Source of the DNA: Fusobacterium ulcerans ATCC 49185
Lineage (GTDB): Bacteria > Fusobacteriota > Fusobacteriia > Fusobacteriales > Fusobacteriaceae
Reading direction: 5' to 3'
Length of the DNA stretch: 64,000 nucleotides
Assembly: GCF_900683735.1 (NCBI RefSeq)
Contig: NZ_LR215979.1
Location: forward strand, 62,001 to 126,000
Below the pieces are notes generated by a model. The model ran no database searches, was not told where the DNA came from, and saw only the letters and a program-made list of their open reading frames with translations. Each line of letters opens with the position of its first letter. The first letter of the stretch is position 1. Below are positions 19,124 through 28,845 of this stretch, in pieces. A program made the position numbers and the translations under genes.

Positions 19124-19173
19124 AATATACCTTATCTGTTGAATGTGAACAGCAGATTAAGGTATATTTTTTT
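19124..19173 (+). terminator. Terminator after AraC gene
   Basis: AATATACCTTA pairs with TAAGGTATATT, with an inner CTGTT/AACAG stem, followed by TTTTTT. Confidence 0.85.
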
Positions 19174-19182
19174 ATGCCATTT

Positions 19183-19210
19183 TTGTGCAGAGATTGAGAG
19201 GAATTATAAT
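19183..19210 (+). promoter_or_regulatory. Sigma70-type promoter for the ABC exporter pair
   Basis: TTGTGC, 16 bases, then consensus TATAAT, about 57 bases before the ATPase start. Confidence 0.65.
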
Positions 19211-19266
19211 TTATATTATGCTAAACTTTATTTACTATCGATAGAAATTAGTTAAAGGAGCAATCT

Positions 19267-20214
19267 ATGGAAATAATTCAGATAAATAATCTTATAAAAA
19301 ATTATAAAAACAGAGAGAAAGTATTAGATATAGAAAAACTTATAATTAAACAGGGAGAAATTTTTTCACTTTTAGGACCTAATGGAGCTGGGAAATCAAC
19401 TTTGATAAATATATTGACCACTTATTTAAATTATAATGGTGGTGAAGTGAAAATATCAGGAAAAGATTTAAGAAAAGAGAGTCAGGAAATAAGAAAAGAA
19501 ATAGCTTGTGTAGCACAAAATATATCTATTGATGAACATCTTTCTTTAGAGGAAAATTTAATTTTTCAAGGGGAATTGTATGGAATAGCAAAAAATGAAC
19601 TTAAAAACAGAGCAGAAATATTCATACATGAATTTGACTTGGAAGAATATAGAGAATATCCAGTTTCTACATATTCAGGAGGGGTAAAAAGAAGATTGGA
19701 TATTGCTGTGAATATGATATCATATCCTAAAATATTATTTTTAGATGAACCAACAGTGGGAATAGATATACATTCAAGAAAATCTATATGGAAAATGATG
19801 AGAAAAATAAAAGAAAAATATGGTACAACTATTTTTTTAACGACACATTACCTTGAAGAAGCTCAGGAATTAAGTGATTATATATGTATATTAAAAAATG
19901 GAAATATAGCAGCTCAGGGAACTATTGATAGTTTAGGAAAATACATAAATCAAAAGATTGTAAAGATAGGATTTAAAAATGAAGAAATTGCTGAATATGT
20001 AAAAGAAAAAATTTTTGAGAGAGATGATATGGAGTTAAAAAAAGATGAACTTTATTTAAAAATAAATAATCAGAGTGAAATTACCCATTTAAATAAGATT
20101 TTATTGGATAACAAAATAAACTTTGTATATTTTGGGTTATTAAAACCAGATTTAGAAGAAATTTTTTTGAATATTATGAAGGAAAGTAAAGAGGGTGAAA
20201 AAATATGGCTCTAG
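19267..20214 (+). CDS. ABC-2 type transporter ATP-binding protein
   Basis: A 315-aa single cassette of the DrrA/CcmA type. Walker A is GPNGAGKST near residue 40, the signature is YSGGVKRRLDIA near residue 140 and Walker B is ILFLDEPTVGID. About 90 residues after the cassette form the C-terminal extension usual in drug or antibiotic exporters. It pairs with the permease whose start overlaps its end by 10 bases. The substrate is unknown. Confidence 0.9.
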   Translation: MEIIQINNLIKNYKNREKVLDIEKLIIKQGEIFSLLGPNGAGKSTLINILTTYLNYNGGEVKISGKDLRKESQEIRKEIACVAQNISIDEHLSLEENLIFQGELYGIAKNELKNRAEIFIHEFDLEEYREYPVSTYSGGVKRRLDIAVNMISYPKILFLDEPTVGIDIHSRKSIWKMMRKIKEKYGTTIFLTTHYLEEAQELSDYICILKNGNIAAQGTIDSLGKYINQKIVKIGFKNEEIAEYVKEKIFERDDMELKKDELYLKINNQSEITHLNKILLDNKINFVYFGLLKPDLEEIFLNIMKESKEGEKIWL

Positions 20215-20960
20215 GAACAATTTTCAGAAGAAATTTAAAGTGGCGTATCCAGAATCCAATAACTATAATAATGAGTATCCTACAACCTATGTTATGGCTT
20301 ATTTTTTATAGCAAAGCAGCTGAAATGACCATGAAAGGAGAGACAGGAGGAAATTATATTGAATTTATACTTCCAGGAATATTAGTGCTTGTTATTTTTT
20401 CAAGTTCAGGGAGTAGTGGGATAAGTAACTATATAACTAAAAAGAATGGAAGTTTTTACAGAATATTAATATCACCTGTAAAAAGAAGTGATATTATTTT
20501 AGGACATCTTCTTGAAACTATTACTGTTTCTTTTTTAGAAATTGGGATATTGATTGCAATTTCAGCTTTTTCATCTATCTATATAAGAAGTGGAATAAAA
20601 GGAATAATTGTAATTATAATTCTTCTCTTTTTAACTGCTTTCTTTACAGCAGGGGTATCATATTTTTTAAGTCTTCTTCTCCCAAATGAAGATGCTTTTT
20701 TTACAGTAATCAATACTTTAGTTCTTCCAGTATTTTTTATAAGTACAGCACTTTTTCCATTAAAAAATATGACAGGAAATTTTAGAACGGCAGTACTTAT
20801 GAATCCATTTACTCATATAATAGAAAATATAAGAAATCTTATGATGAATCAATATATTTGCTGGAAAGAAGTAATATTTACAGGAGGAATATTTTTTATA
20901 CTGTGCTGTATAATTTTTGGAGCAATATTGAGTAAACTAAAAGGAGATAAAAAAGTATAG
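20205..20960 (+). CDS. ABC-2 type transporter permease
   Basis: A 251-aa inner-membrane protein with six hydrophobic segments and the ABC-2 signature region (DAFFTVINTLVLPVFFISTALFPL, then MNPFTHIIENIRN). Starts inside the ATPase gene, so the pair is translationally coupled. Probable exporter of a drug, lipid or peptide; the direction is inferred from the family, not shown. Confidence 0.9.
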   Translation: MALGTIFRRNLKWRIQNPITIIMSILQPMLWLIFYSKAAEMTMKGETGGNYIEFILPGILVLVIFSSSGSSGISNYITKKNGSFYRILISPVKRSDIILGHLLETITVSFLEIGILIAISAFSSIYIRSGIKGIIVIIILLFLTAFFTAGVSYFLSLLLPNEDAFFTVINTLVLPVFFISTALFPLKNMTGNFRTAVLMNPFTHIIENIRNLMMNQYICWKEVIFTGGIFFILCCIIFGAILSKLKGDKKV

Positions 20961-21003
20961 GGAGAATTTTTTTATAATGTTATGATAGAAAGAAAGGAGA
21001 AAT

Positions 21004-21840
21004 ATGATGGAATGGATAGAAAGACTCAATGAAGCTGTTGAATATATAGAAATGAATCTTGAAAATAAAATAGATTATACTAAAGCTTCTAAAATAGCCT
21101 GCTGTTCTGTCTATCATTTTCAGAGAATGTTTTCATATATTGCAGGGGTAACATTGGGAGAATATATCAGAAGAAGAAAAATGACAAAAGCTGCTTTTGA
21201 GCTCCAAAGAAGTGATATAAAGATACTGGAACTTTCAGCTAAATATGGATATGATTCACCAACTTCTTTCAGTAGAGCTTTTCAAAGTATACATAAAATT
21301 TCTCCCTCTATTGCTAGAAATAAAAATATAACATTAAAAACATATCCTAAATTAACATTTTCACTTTCAGTTAAAGGAGAAGAGGAATTAGAGTACTATA
21401 TAACTGAAAAAGATTCTCTTGATATATTAGGAATTGGAAAAAAGATTGAATTGGATATGGAGAAAAATTTTTCTGAAATTCCTGATTTCTGGAATGAAAA
21501 TATAAAAAATAAAAATATAGAAAAATTATTAAAATATAATGAAAAGGATAAAAATATCCTTGGAGTTTCATTATATAACAATAAGGAAGTTTGGTACTAT
21601 ATAGCTGTCTTTAATGATAGAGAAGGTGAAGATGGTATGGAAAGGCATAAAATACCTGGAGGAACATGGGCAGTTTTTAGATGTTCATCTCCTTTTTTAG
21701 AAAATTCACAAAAAATTTACAGAAGATTCTATACTGAATGGCTTCCATATTCAGGATATACTTATGCTGAGACTGCAGATATAGAAATTTATCCTGACAG
21801 CAATGAAAAGGATATGGAAATATGGTTTTCTATAAAATAA
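21004..21840 (+). CDS. AraC-family regulator with GyrI-like effector domain
   Basis: A 278-aa regulator of the Rob/SoxS-with-sensor type. An N-terminal AraC helix-turn-helix pair (residues about 8-105: IDYTKASKIACCSVYHFQRMFSYIAG, then YGYDSPTSFSRAFQSIHKISPS) precedes a GyrI-like small-molecule binding domain ending in an EIYPDSNEKDMEIWFSIK tail. Such proteins often sense drugs and induce adjacent exporters, which fits the ABC-2 pair ending 43 bp upstream. AAGGAG precedes two adjacent ATGs (21004, 21007); either could be used. Confidence 0.88.
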   Translation: MMEWIERLNEAVEYIEMNLENKIDYTKASKIACCSVYHFQRMFSYIAGVTLGEYIRRRKMTKAAFELQRSDIKILELSAKYGYDSPTSFSRAFQSIHKISPSIARNKNITLKTYPKLTFSLSVKGEEELEYYITEKDSLDILGIGKKIELDMEKNFSEIPDFWNENIKNKNIEKLLKYNEKDKNILGVSLYNNKEVWYYIAVFNDREGEDGMERHKIPGGTWAVFRCSSPFLENSQKIYRRFYTEWLPYSGYTYAETADIEIYPDSNEKDMEIWFSIK

Positions 21841-21848
21841 AAAAAATA

Positions 21849-21877
21849 TTGTGCTTTAAAAAAAAATATGATATACT
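21849..21877 (+). promoter_or_regulatory. Sigma70-type promoter for pyrG
   Basis: TTGTGC, exactly 17 bases, then TATACT. The transcript would have a leader of about 125 bases with two hairpins before pyrG. Confidence 0.65.
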
Positions 21878-21915
21878 CATTAAGTAAAAAATATTTACAA
21901 ATAAAAAAAATATCC

Positions 21916-21974
21916 AAAGAAAAACGTGCAATTTTTCTTTAAAATAAAAGACGATTTTTTTTTCGTCTTTTTTT
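21916..21974 (+). promoter_or_regulatory. pyrG leader hairpin plus intrinsic attenuator
   Basis: A first stem AAAGAAAAA/TTTTTCTTT (21916-21924 with 21932-21940) has no T-run. Right after it, AAAAGACGA/TCGTCTTTT (21946-21954 with 21963-21971) is followed by TTT and has the form of an intrinsic terminator. It lies between the pyrG promoter and gene. Many Firmicutes regulate pyrG by CTP-dependent attenuation, so an attenuator role is likely, though the loop of eight T's is odd. It could also end transcription from upstream. Confidence 0.65.
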
Positions 21975-22011
21975 GATTATTGAAAATAAAATTACTTTAT
22001 GGAGGATATTT

Positions 22012-23619
22012 ATGAAAGAAACTAAGTACATATTTGTAACAGGCGGAGTAGTATCATCATTAGGAAAAGGGATAACAGCATCTTCATTAGGTAGACTGCT
22101 TAGAGAAAGAGGATATAATGTAACTATTCAAAAATTTGATCCATATATTAATATTGATCCAGGAACAATGAACCCATATGAACATGGAGAGGTTTTTGTA
22201 ACTGATGATGGAGCTGAAACAGATTTAGATTTGGGACATTATGAAAGATTTATTGATCAGAATCTTACAAAATACAATAATATAACAACAGGAAAAATAT
22301 ATCAGTCAGTTATAAACAAAGAGAGAAAAGGGGAATATTTAGGTAAAACAGTTCAGATAATTCCTCATATTACAAATGAGATAAAATCAAAAATAGAGAT
22401 AGTAGGAAAAGCTAATGATTCAGATATAGTTATAACAGAAATCGGAGGAACAGTAGGAGATATTGAATCTACTCCATTTCTGGAAGCAATAAGACAATTC
22501 AGATATGATGTAGGACGAGAAAATGTTATCTATATTCATGTGACCCTTCTTCCTTACTTAAAAGCAGCAGGAGAATTAAAAACTAAACCATCTCAACATT
22601 CAGTTAAAGAACTTATGGGACTTGGAATAAGACCTGATATTCTTGTGTGCAGAACAGAGCATCCTATCAGTGATGATATAAGAAGAAAGCTTTCAATGTT
22701 CTGTGACATAGATATAGATGCAGTAATAGAAGCACAAGATGCCGGAACTATATATGAACTTCCTCTTGTGATGGAAGAAAAGGGGCTGGCAAAAACAGCT
22801 TGTAAAAAACTTGGGATAGAAGACAGAGAGATTGATCTTACTCCTTGGAAAGAGGTTGTAGATAAGATAAAAAATCCAAAGGAAAGAATAAGATTAGCAG
22901 TAGTAGGGAAATATGTTGAATTGAAAGATGCATATATAAGTGTAAATGAAGCTATAGAAAATGCAGCCTATGCTCAAGGATGCAAGGCTGAAATTGACTA
23001 TATTCAGGCAGAAAATCTTGATATAAAAAGACTTGAAGGATATAATGGAATACTTGTGCCAGGAGGATTTGGGAACAGAGGTATTGAAGGGAAAATGGAG
23101 GCAATAAAATTTGCTAGAGAGAATAAGATTCCTTTCCTTGGAATATGTCTTGGAATGCAGCTTGCAGTAATTGAGTTTGCCAGAAATGTAATGGGAATGT
23201 CTGGAGCAAATTCTACAGAATTTGATAAGGATACTAAGTATCCAGTGATAGATATTATGATTGATCAAAAAAATATAGAGAACATGGGTGGAACAATGAG
23301 ATTAGGTGCATATCCATGTGTACTTAAAGAAGGAACACTTGCAAGGGAACTTTACAATGAAGAGCTGATATATGAAAGACATAGACACAGATTTGAATTT
23401 AATAATAAATTTAAAGATGAGATACAAAAGGCAGGGCTTTTAATATCAGGGAATTCTCCTGATGGAACACTTGCAGAGATAGTGGAGCTTTCAAAAGAAG
23501 TTCATCCATTCTTTATAGCAGGGCAATTTCATCCAGAATTTAAAACAAGACCAAATAATCCTCATCCATTATTCAAGGGCTTTGTAGAGGCGATATATAA
23601 AAAACAATATAACAAATAA
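22012..23619 (+). CDS. pyrG: CTP synthase
   Basis: Converts UTP and glutamine to CTP. The 535-aa length is typical. The synthetase domain starts [23 protein letters not shown], with [25 protein letters not shown]. The C-terminal class I glutamine amidotransferase has the nucleophile in [12 protein letters not shown] (near residue 380) and HPEF near the end. The ATG at 22012 follows GGAGG by 7 bases; an upstream in-frame ATG at 21973 lies inside the attenuator region and is rejected. Confidence 0.97.
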   Translation: MKETKYIFVTGGVVSSLGKGITASSLGRLLRERGYNVTIQKFDPYINIDPGTMNPYEHGEVFVTDDGAETDLDLGHYERFIDQNLTKYNNITTGKIYQSVINKERKGEYLGKTVQIIPHITNEIKSKIEIVGKANDSDIVITEIGGTVGDIESTPFLEAIRQFRYDVGRENVIYIHVTLLPYLKAAGELKTKPSQHSVKELMGLGIRPDILVCRTEHPISDDIRRKLSMFCDIDIDAVIEAQDAGTIYELPLVMEEKGLAKTACKKLGIEDREIDLTPWKEVVDKIKNPKERIRLAVVGKYVELKDAYISVNEAIENAAYAQGCKAEIDYIQAENLDIKRLEGYNGILVPGGFGNRGIEGKMEAIKFARENKIPFLGICLGMQLAVIEFARNVMGMSGANSTEFDKDTKYPVIDIMIDQKNIENMGGTMRLGAYPCVLKEGTLARELYNEELIYERHRHRFEFNNKFKDEIQKAGLLISGNSPDGTLAEIVELSKEVHPFFIAGQFHPEFKTRPNNPHPLFKGFVEAIYKKQYNK

Positions 23620-23641
23620 AAAATATAAACATATTAGGAGG

Positions 23642-23702
23642 CTATCTCATAAGCAGAAGAATGTTTTAAAAATTTTATCTGCTTATTTGATAGTTTTTTT
23701 TA
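23642..23702 (+). terminator. Terminator after pyrG
   Basis: CTATCTCATAAGCAG pairs with CTGCTTATTTGATAG (two mismatches in 15) around a 22-base loop, followed by a run of nine or more T's. Confidence 0.85.
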
Positions 23703-23806
23703 TGAAATGGTTCTGATTTTAGGATTATACTTTGTAAAGAAAATATAGCTAATATCAGTATTTTATGATAAAATAAAGGGAAGTCTTAAATAACAGGTGA
23801 TTAAAT

Positions 23807-25516
23807 ATGTTTTTGCCTACAACGATGGAAGAGGTAAAGAAATTAGGATGGGATTCTTTAGATATAATATTAATATCCGGAGATACATATATAGATTCTT
23901 CCTATAACGGAAGTGCACTGATAGGAAAATGGTTATATAAGCATGGATTTAAAGTTGGAATAATATCTCAGCCAGATATCAATAGTGATAAAGATATTAC
24001 AAGACTGGGAGAGCCTAATTTATACTGGGCAGTTTCAGCAGGGTGTGTAGATTCCATGGTAGCTAACTATACAGCAACAAAAAAGAAAAGGAAAAGTGAT
24101 GATTTTACTCCAGGGGGAGAAAATACAAGAAGACCAGACAGGGCTTCTATTATGTATACTAACCTTATAAAAAGATTTTTTAAAAATGGAAATGCTCCTG
24201 TAGTTTTAGGAGGAATTGAAGCAAGTTTGAGAAGAATCACTCATTATGACTATTGGAGTAATAATTTGAGAAGACCTTTGATATTCGATGCAAAGGCAGA
24301 TATTCTCTCTTATGGAATGGGAGAAAAATCTATGCTGGCTCTGGCTCAGGCACTGAAAGGTGGAAGAGAATGGAGAAACATAAGAGGGTTAAGTTATATA
24401 GCTAAAGAAAAAAAAGACAGCTATTTGGAGCTGCCGTCTTTTGAGGAGTGTGTGAAGGACAAGAAGGTGTTTGCAAAAGCTTTTGATATATTCTATCACA
24501 ACTGTGATCCAATTACGGCTAAGGGATTATGTCAGCCTTGTGGGGACAGATATTTGATACAGAATCCTCCAAGTGAAAATTTTACATCAGAGGAACTGGA
24601 CGATATTTACTCTATGGATTTTGAAAGAGATGTACATCCTTATTACAAAGCTATGGGAGAAGTGAGAGCTTTAGACACGATTAGAACTTCTGTGACTACT
24701 CATAGAGGCTGCTATGGAGAGTGTAATTTCTGTGCAATAGCTATTCATCAAGGAAGAACAGTTATATCAAGAAGTCAGGACTCTATTGTAGAAGAGGTAA
24801 AAGAGATTGCCTCTGCTTCTAAATTTAAAGGATATATAGCAGATGTAGGAGGACCTACTGCTAATATGTATGATGTGGAATGCAGCAAGAAATTAAAGCT
24901 GGGAGCTTGTCAGGATAAAAGATGTCTTTATCCTCATAAATGTCCAGCATTGAAAATAGATCATAACAGTCAGATAGAACTTTTAGATAAATTAAAAAAT
25001 ATTGATAAAATCAAAAAAATATTCATTGCATCTGGAATAAGATATGATATGATTTTAGATGATAAAAGAAATGGACAGATATATCTTGAAGAAATAATTA
25101 AAGATCATGTATCTGGACAGATGAAAATAGCTCCTGAACATACAGAGGATAAAGTTTTAGCTCTTATGGGAAAACAGGGGAAAGCTCCTTTGAAGGAATT
25201 CAAGGAAAAATTTTATAAGATAAACAGTAAATTAGGAAAAAAACAGTTTTTAACTTATTATTTGATAGCGGCTCATCCAGGGTGTGATGAAAAAGATATG
25301 CTTGATCTGAGAAGATTTGCCTCATCTGAACTAAGGATAAATCCAGAGCAGGTACAGGTATTTACCCCTACACCGTCTACATATTCTACACTTATGTATT
25401 ATACAGAAATGGATCCTTTTACAAATAAGAAACTTTTTGTAGAAAAAGATAATGGAAAGAAGCAAAAACAAAAGGATATTTTAATTCCTAGAGAAAATAA
25501 TAATAAGAGAAGATAA
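23807..25516 (+). CDS. YgiQ family (UPF0313) radical SAM protein
   Basis: A 569-aa protein with the N-terminal DUF3362-type signature of YgiQ proteins (DIILISGDTYIDSSYNGSALIGKWL). The radical SAM Cx3Cx2C motif is in HRGCYGECNFCAIAIHQGR near residue 310. The C-terminal end is Lys/Asn-rich. The function of the family is not established; some members are annotated as B12-independent radical enzymes. ATG 23807 follows AACAGGTGAT, a moderate site. It is 29 bp upstream of der and likely co-transcribed with it. Confidence 0.88.
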   Translation: MFLPTTMEEVKKLGWDSLDIILISGDTYIDSSYNGSALIGKWLYKHGFKVGIISQPDINSDKDITRLGEPNLYWAVSAGCVDSMVANYTATKKKRKSDDFTPGGENTRRPDRASIMYTNLIKRFFKNGNAPVVLGGIEASLRRITHYDYWSNNLRRPLIFDAKADILSYGMGEKSMLALAQALKGGREWRNIRGLSYIAKEKKDSYLELPSFEECVKDKKVFAKAFDIFYHNCDPITAKGLCQPCGDRYLIQNPPSENFTSEELDDIYSMDFERDVHPYYKAMGEVRALDTIRTSVTTHRGCYGECNFCAIAIHQGRTVISRSQDSIVEEVKEIASASKFKGYIADVGGPTANMYDVECSKKLKLGACQDKRCLYPHKCPALKIDHNSQIELLDKLKNIDKIKKIFIASGIRYDMILDDKRNGQIYLEEIIKDHVSGQMKIAPEHTEDKVLALMGKQGKAPLKEFKEKFYKINSKLGKKQFLTYYLIAAHPGCDEKDMLDLRRFASSELRINPEQVQVFTPTPSTYSTLMYYTEMDPFTNKKLFVEKDNGKKQKQKDILIPRENNNKRR

Positions 25517-25545
25517 ATAATTTTAATTAAATAGGGAGGTATATA

Positions 25546-26871
25546 ATGAAGCCTATTGTTGCAATCGTTGGAAGACCAAATGTTGGAAAATCGACACTTT
25601 TCAATAATCTGATAGGAGACAGAATAGCTATAGTTGATGACATGCCAGGTGTTACAAGAGACAGACTATATAGAGAAACAGAATGGAATGGAGTGGAATT
25701 TGTTGTAGTAGATACTGGAGGTCTTGAGCCAAGAAACAACGAATTTATGATGACAAAAATAAAGGAACAGGCAGAAGTTGCTATGAATGAAGCTGATGTT
25801 ATCCTTTTTGTAGTTGATGGAAAGTCAGGAGTTAACCCTCTTGATGAAGAGATAGCGTATATCCTTAGAAAAAAACAGAAGCCTATCATCTTATGTGTAA
25901 ACAAGATAGATAATTTCCTTCAGCAGCAAGATGATGTTTATGATTTCTGGGGACTTGGATTTGAACATCTTATCCCAGTTTCAGGAGCACACAAGGTAAA
26001 CCTTGGAGATATGCTGGACATGGTAACTGAAATGATAGAAAAAATCGACTTGCCAGAAGAGGAAGAAGATGTATTGAAACTTGCTATCATAGGAAAACCA
26101 AATGCTGGAAAATCTTCACTGGTAAACAGATTGTCAGGAGAAGAGAGAACTATTGTAAGTGATATAGCAGGAACTACAAGAGATGCTATTGATACTATTG
26201 TTCAATACAAAGATAACAAATACATGATAATAGATACTGCTGGTATCAGAAGAAAATCAAAAGTAGAAGAAAGTCTTGAATACTATTCTGTATTGAGAGC
26301 TATCAAGACTATAAAGAGAGCAGATGTATGCATCCTTATGCTTGATGGTAAAGAGGGACTTACTGAGCAGGACAAGAGAATAGCAGGAATAGCTGCTGAA
26401 GAATTGAAGCCAATAGTTGTAGTAGTCAATAAATGGGACTTGGTAGATAAGAATAAAGTATCTATGAAGAGTATGAAAGAAGAACTTTATGCTGAACTTC
26501 CATTTTTATCATATGCTCCTATAGAGTTTGTTTCAGCTCTTACAGGGCAGAGAACTACAAAAATACTTGAAATATCAGATACAATCTATGAAGAATATAC
26601 TAAGAGAATATCTACAGGTATTCTAAATACAGTATTGAAAGAAGCAGTATTAATGAATAATCCACCTACTAGAAAAGGTAGAGTAGTAAAAATTAATTAT
26701 GCTACACAAGTTTCAACTGCACCACCAAAATTTGTATTATTCTGTAACTACCCAGAACTTATACATTTCTCATATGCTAGATATATTGAGAATAAATTCA
26801 GAGAAGCATTTGGGTTTGATGGATCACCTATCCTTATCAGCTTTGAAAAGAAAAATGCAGAAAAAGACTAG
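25546..26871 (+). CDS. der: Ribosome-associated GTPase Der (EngA)
   Basis: Essential 50S assembly factor with two GTPase domains. Residues 1-170 have GRPNVGKSTLFN, DTGG and NKID. The second domain starts near residue 180 with GKPNAGKSSLVN, DTAGIRRK and NKWD. A C-terminal KH-like domain ends with FEKKNAEKD. The 441-aa length is normal. GGGAGG precedes the ATG by 6 bases. Confidence 0.97.
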   Translation: MKPIVAIVGRPNVGKSTLFNNLIGDRIAIVDDMPGVTRDRLYRETEWNGVEFVVVDTGGLEPRNNEFMMTKIKEQAEVAMNEADVILFVVDGKSGVNPLDEEIAYILRKKQKPIILCVNKIDNFLQQQDDVYDFWGLGFEHLIPVSGAHKVNLGDMLDMVTEMIEKIDLPEEEEDVLKLAIIGKPNAGKSSLVNRLSGEERTIVSDIAGTTRDAIDTIVQYKDNKYMIIDTAGIRRKSKVEESLEYYSVLRAIKTIKRADVCILMLDGKEGLTEQDKRIAGIAAEELKPIVVVVNKWDLVDKNKVSMKSMKEELYAELPFLSYAPIEFVSALTGQRTTKILEISDTIYEEYTKRISTGILNTVLKEAVLMNNPPTRKGRVVKINYATQVSTAPPKFVLFCNYPELIHFSYARYIENKFREAFGFDGSPILISFEKKNAEKD

Positions 26872-26875
26872 AATA

Positions 26876-26911
26876 AAAAAAGCTCCCTTGGTTCATTCAA
26901 AGGAGCTTTTC
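26876..26911. terminator. Bidirectional terminator between der and glyoxalase
   Basis: AAAAAGCTCC and GGAGCTTTT pair around a 15-base loop, with A's before and T's after, so it can end transcription from both converging genes. Confidence 0.9.
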
Positions 26912-26913
26912 TA

Positions 26914-27282
26914 TTATCTCTTAGGTACTATTTCTATCCAATATCCATCAGGATCAGTTACAAAATAGATTCCCATAGCAGGATTTTCAAAAGCTATACA
27001 TCCCATTTCTTTATGTTTTTTATAGGCAGCATCATAATCATCAGTAACTAAAGCTAAGTGAAATTCCTCATCTCCAAGGTTGTAAGGCTCTTCTCTATCT
27101 CTCATCCAAGTCAGTTCCAAAGAGAAGTTAGTTTTTCCATCTCCTAAATATACCAAGATAAAGCTTCCATCTTCTGCTTCTTTTCTTCTTACTTCTTTAA
27201 GTCCAAGAGCTTCTTCATAGAATTTTAAACTTCTATCTAGATCAAAAATATTAAAATTAAAATGGTTAAATGTAAAGTTCAT
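26914..27282 (-). CDS. Glyoxalase I-like protein
   Basis: A 122-aa single-domain VOC metalloenzyme. Lactoylglutathione lyase removes methylglyoxal as its hemithioacetal. Likely metal ligands are H7 (FTFNHFNFNIFDL), E in FSLELTW, H in EEFHLALV and E in DGYWIEIVPKR near the C-terminus, as in GloA. Length is a little short but complete. GGAGGTAATAT precedes the ATG on the minus strand. Convergent with der. Confidence 0.85.
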   Translation of the reverse strand: MNFTFNHFNFNIFDLDRSLKFYEEALGLKEVRRKEAEDGSFILVYLGDGKTNFSLELTWMRDREEPYNLGDEEFHLALVTDDYDAAYKKHKEMGCIAFENPAMGIYFVTDPDGYWIEIVPKR

Positions 27283-27349
27283 ATATTACCTCCTGAGAAA
27301 ATTATCATATATATTTAGAGTATCTCAAATGAACAGTATTGTCAATTAA

Positions 27350-27555
27350 AAAGAGAATGACTTCTAGTTGAAATATAATTTTAGAACTTTTCCAGTATAA
27401 ATATTTGTTATTAATTTCGATCTTAAAACTAAAAATAGTAAACTCACTTCGTTCAGACATACTATTTTTCACGTTTTATTCTCTTCATTAATTACACAAA
27501 TTTTTATAATTTCCAAATTTCTAAAATATAATTTAACTTTTTATTCATTCTCTTT
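27350..27555. repeat. Near-palindromic dispersed repeat, copy 1
   Basis: An AT-rich unit of about 205 bp bounded by an 11-bp perfect inverted repeat (AAAGAGAATGA). Its reverse complement matches the unit at 55349-55557 over almost the full length, including TTTTAGAAATTTGGAAATTA and GTTTACTATTTTTAGTTTTA. The two halves pair with each other, and an inner hairpin flanks GTTTACTATTTTT. No coding capacity. It sits 5 bases after the DUF1537 kinase stop. Structure is MITE- or REPIN-like; it may also end transcription of the operon. Confidence 0.8.
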
Positions 27556-27560
27556 AAGTT

Positions 27561-28829
27561 TTAAATACTATGATTTTCTAAAAATTCATTGATTCTCTCT
27601 ATGATACTCTCTTCTCCAAATCCACCAGCTTTAGTAATAACATTTATAGCAGTATCTTTTCCTACTGCTCTAGTAAATACTACACCTGGAAAGATTTCAC
27701 TCACAGGGATTATATATTGGCATCCTATATTTTTCAGGATACCCATAAGAGTATCTCCACCAAAAATTATCAGATTTTTTATATCATGTTCCCTTATCAA
27801 GTCAGAAACAAGCTGCCCTGTACTGTTTGCTATGTTAGATGTTAATTCTTCCATAGGGATGCTATTTTTCTCTGTATATTCAATAGCTTTTTTTATTACA
27901 TCTTCTGAGTCAGTGGTTCTTAAAAGGAACTTTTTATTATTGTTAATCTTTTCCTTAAAATATTCTTTATCAGTTATATAATTGTCAGAATTTTTGTAAT
28001 CCTCTGAAATTATATTGGTAAATTTCAAGCTGTCTGAACAATATCCTATTTTTTCTGCATATTTACACTGCTTAAGAGATGTAATGTTTACACTTCCACA
28101 CACAAAAAGAATTCTGTCATCTTCTAAAATGATATCTTCTTTTTTAGTATCACTTTTAATGTAGTGTGTAAGGACTTCTGCAAATCCAGCATTTCCAATA
28201 GTATAGTTTAATCTGTTTTTATTATGCAGAAATTTTCCAATATTTTCCATATCTTCCATATTTTCAGAATCAAAAATATAGATATGTTTTTCTTTATTAT
28301 CTAATGGAGAAAATTCTTCGTTGATATCTTTTAATTTTACATTTATATCTGACTGCTTATTTATTATATCAGGAATAAAGCTATCTGTTACAGGATTCAA
28401 TATATCCATAGCAAATTGAGTTTCTGCTAATTTTACATTATTTACATATAGCACCCCATCTTTTACAGTTCTTTTTCCTAATGGGAAAGCTGGAATAAAT
28501 GAAACTTCATCTATATTCAAACCTTCCATGAACCCTTCTACTTCGCTTCCTATATTCCCTCTTAAAGTGGAATCAGTTTTCTTGTAGAAGAATTTTATTT
28601 CTTTTTTATCAAATTTAGAAAGGGCAGATTTTACTCTTTCCTTAGCTTCATCAGCAGGAATATGTCTGCTTTCAGTATCAATAACTACTACATCAGCTTC
28701 TTTACAGATATCTTCAAAGTTAAAATTTAAGTCAGTTGTAACAATGGCAGACATATTTTTTTTAGAAAATTGAACCCCTGTATCTAAAGCACCAGTTAAA
28801 TCATCAGCAATAATTACAAGCTTTACCAT
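27561..28829 (-). CDS. DUF1537 four-carbon acid-sugar kinase
   Basis: A 422-aa ATP-dependent kinase of the OtnK/DtnK type, which phosphorylate threonate, erythronate or their 2/3-oxo forms at O4. The N-terminal substrate domain begins IIADDLTGALDTGVQF and has DTESRHIPADEA. The C-terminal nucleotide domain has FGGDTLMGIL and ends with ITKAGGFGEE, all conserved in the family. It is the last gene of the eight-gene operon. With the PdxA2-like gene upstream it suggests the D-threonate/erythronate to dihydroxyacetone phosphate route. Confidence 0.88.
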   Translation of the reverse strand: MVKLVIIADDLTGALDTGVQFSKKNMSAIVTTDLNFNFEDICKEADVVVIDTESRHIPADEAKERVKSALSKFDKKEIKFFYKKTDSTLRGNIGSEVEGFMEGLNIDEVSFIPAFPLGKRTVKDGVLYVNNVKLAETQFAMDILNPVTDSFIPDIINKQSDINVKLKDINEEFSPLDNKEKHIYIFDSENMEDMENIGKFLHNKNRLNYTIGNAGFAEVLTHYIKSDTKKEDIILEDDRILFVCGSVNITSLKQCKYAEKIGYCSDSLKFTNIISEDYKNSDNYITDKEYFKEKINNNKKFLLRTTDSEDVIKKAIEYTEKNSIPMEELTSNIANSTGQLVSDLIREHDIKNLIIFGGDTLMGILKNIGCQYIIPVSEIFPGVVFTRAVGKDTAINVITKAGGFGEESIIERINEFLENHSI

Positions 28830-28845
28830 AAGAACTCCTTATTGA

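Noticed and set aside
23642-23702. CTATCTCATAAGCAG ends as insertion-sequence termini (they recall GGGTGACTCATAAG at 33680)
   Set aside because: Stem followed by nine or more T's right after pyrG is a standard terminator. Only CTCATAAG is shared with 33680, too little to call a mobile family.
26699-26968. An 89-codon + strand frame overlapping the der 3' end
   Set aside because: It runs in another frame of der, has no ribosome site and passes through the terminator into the glyoxalase gene.
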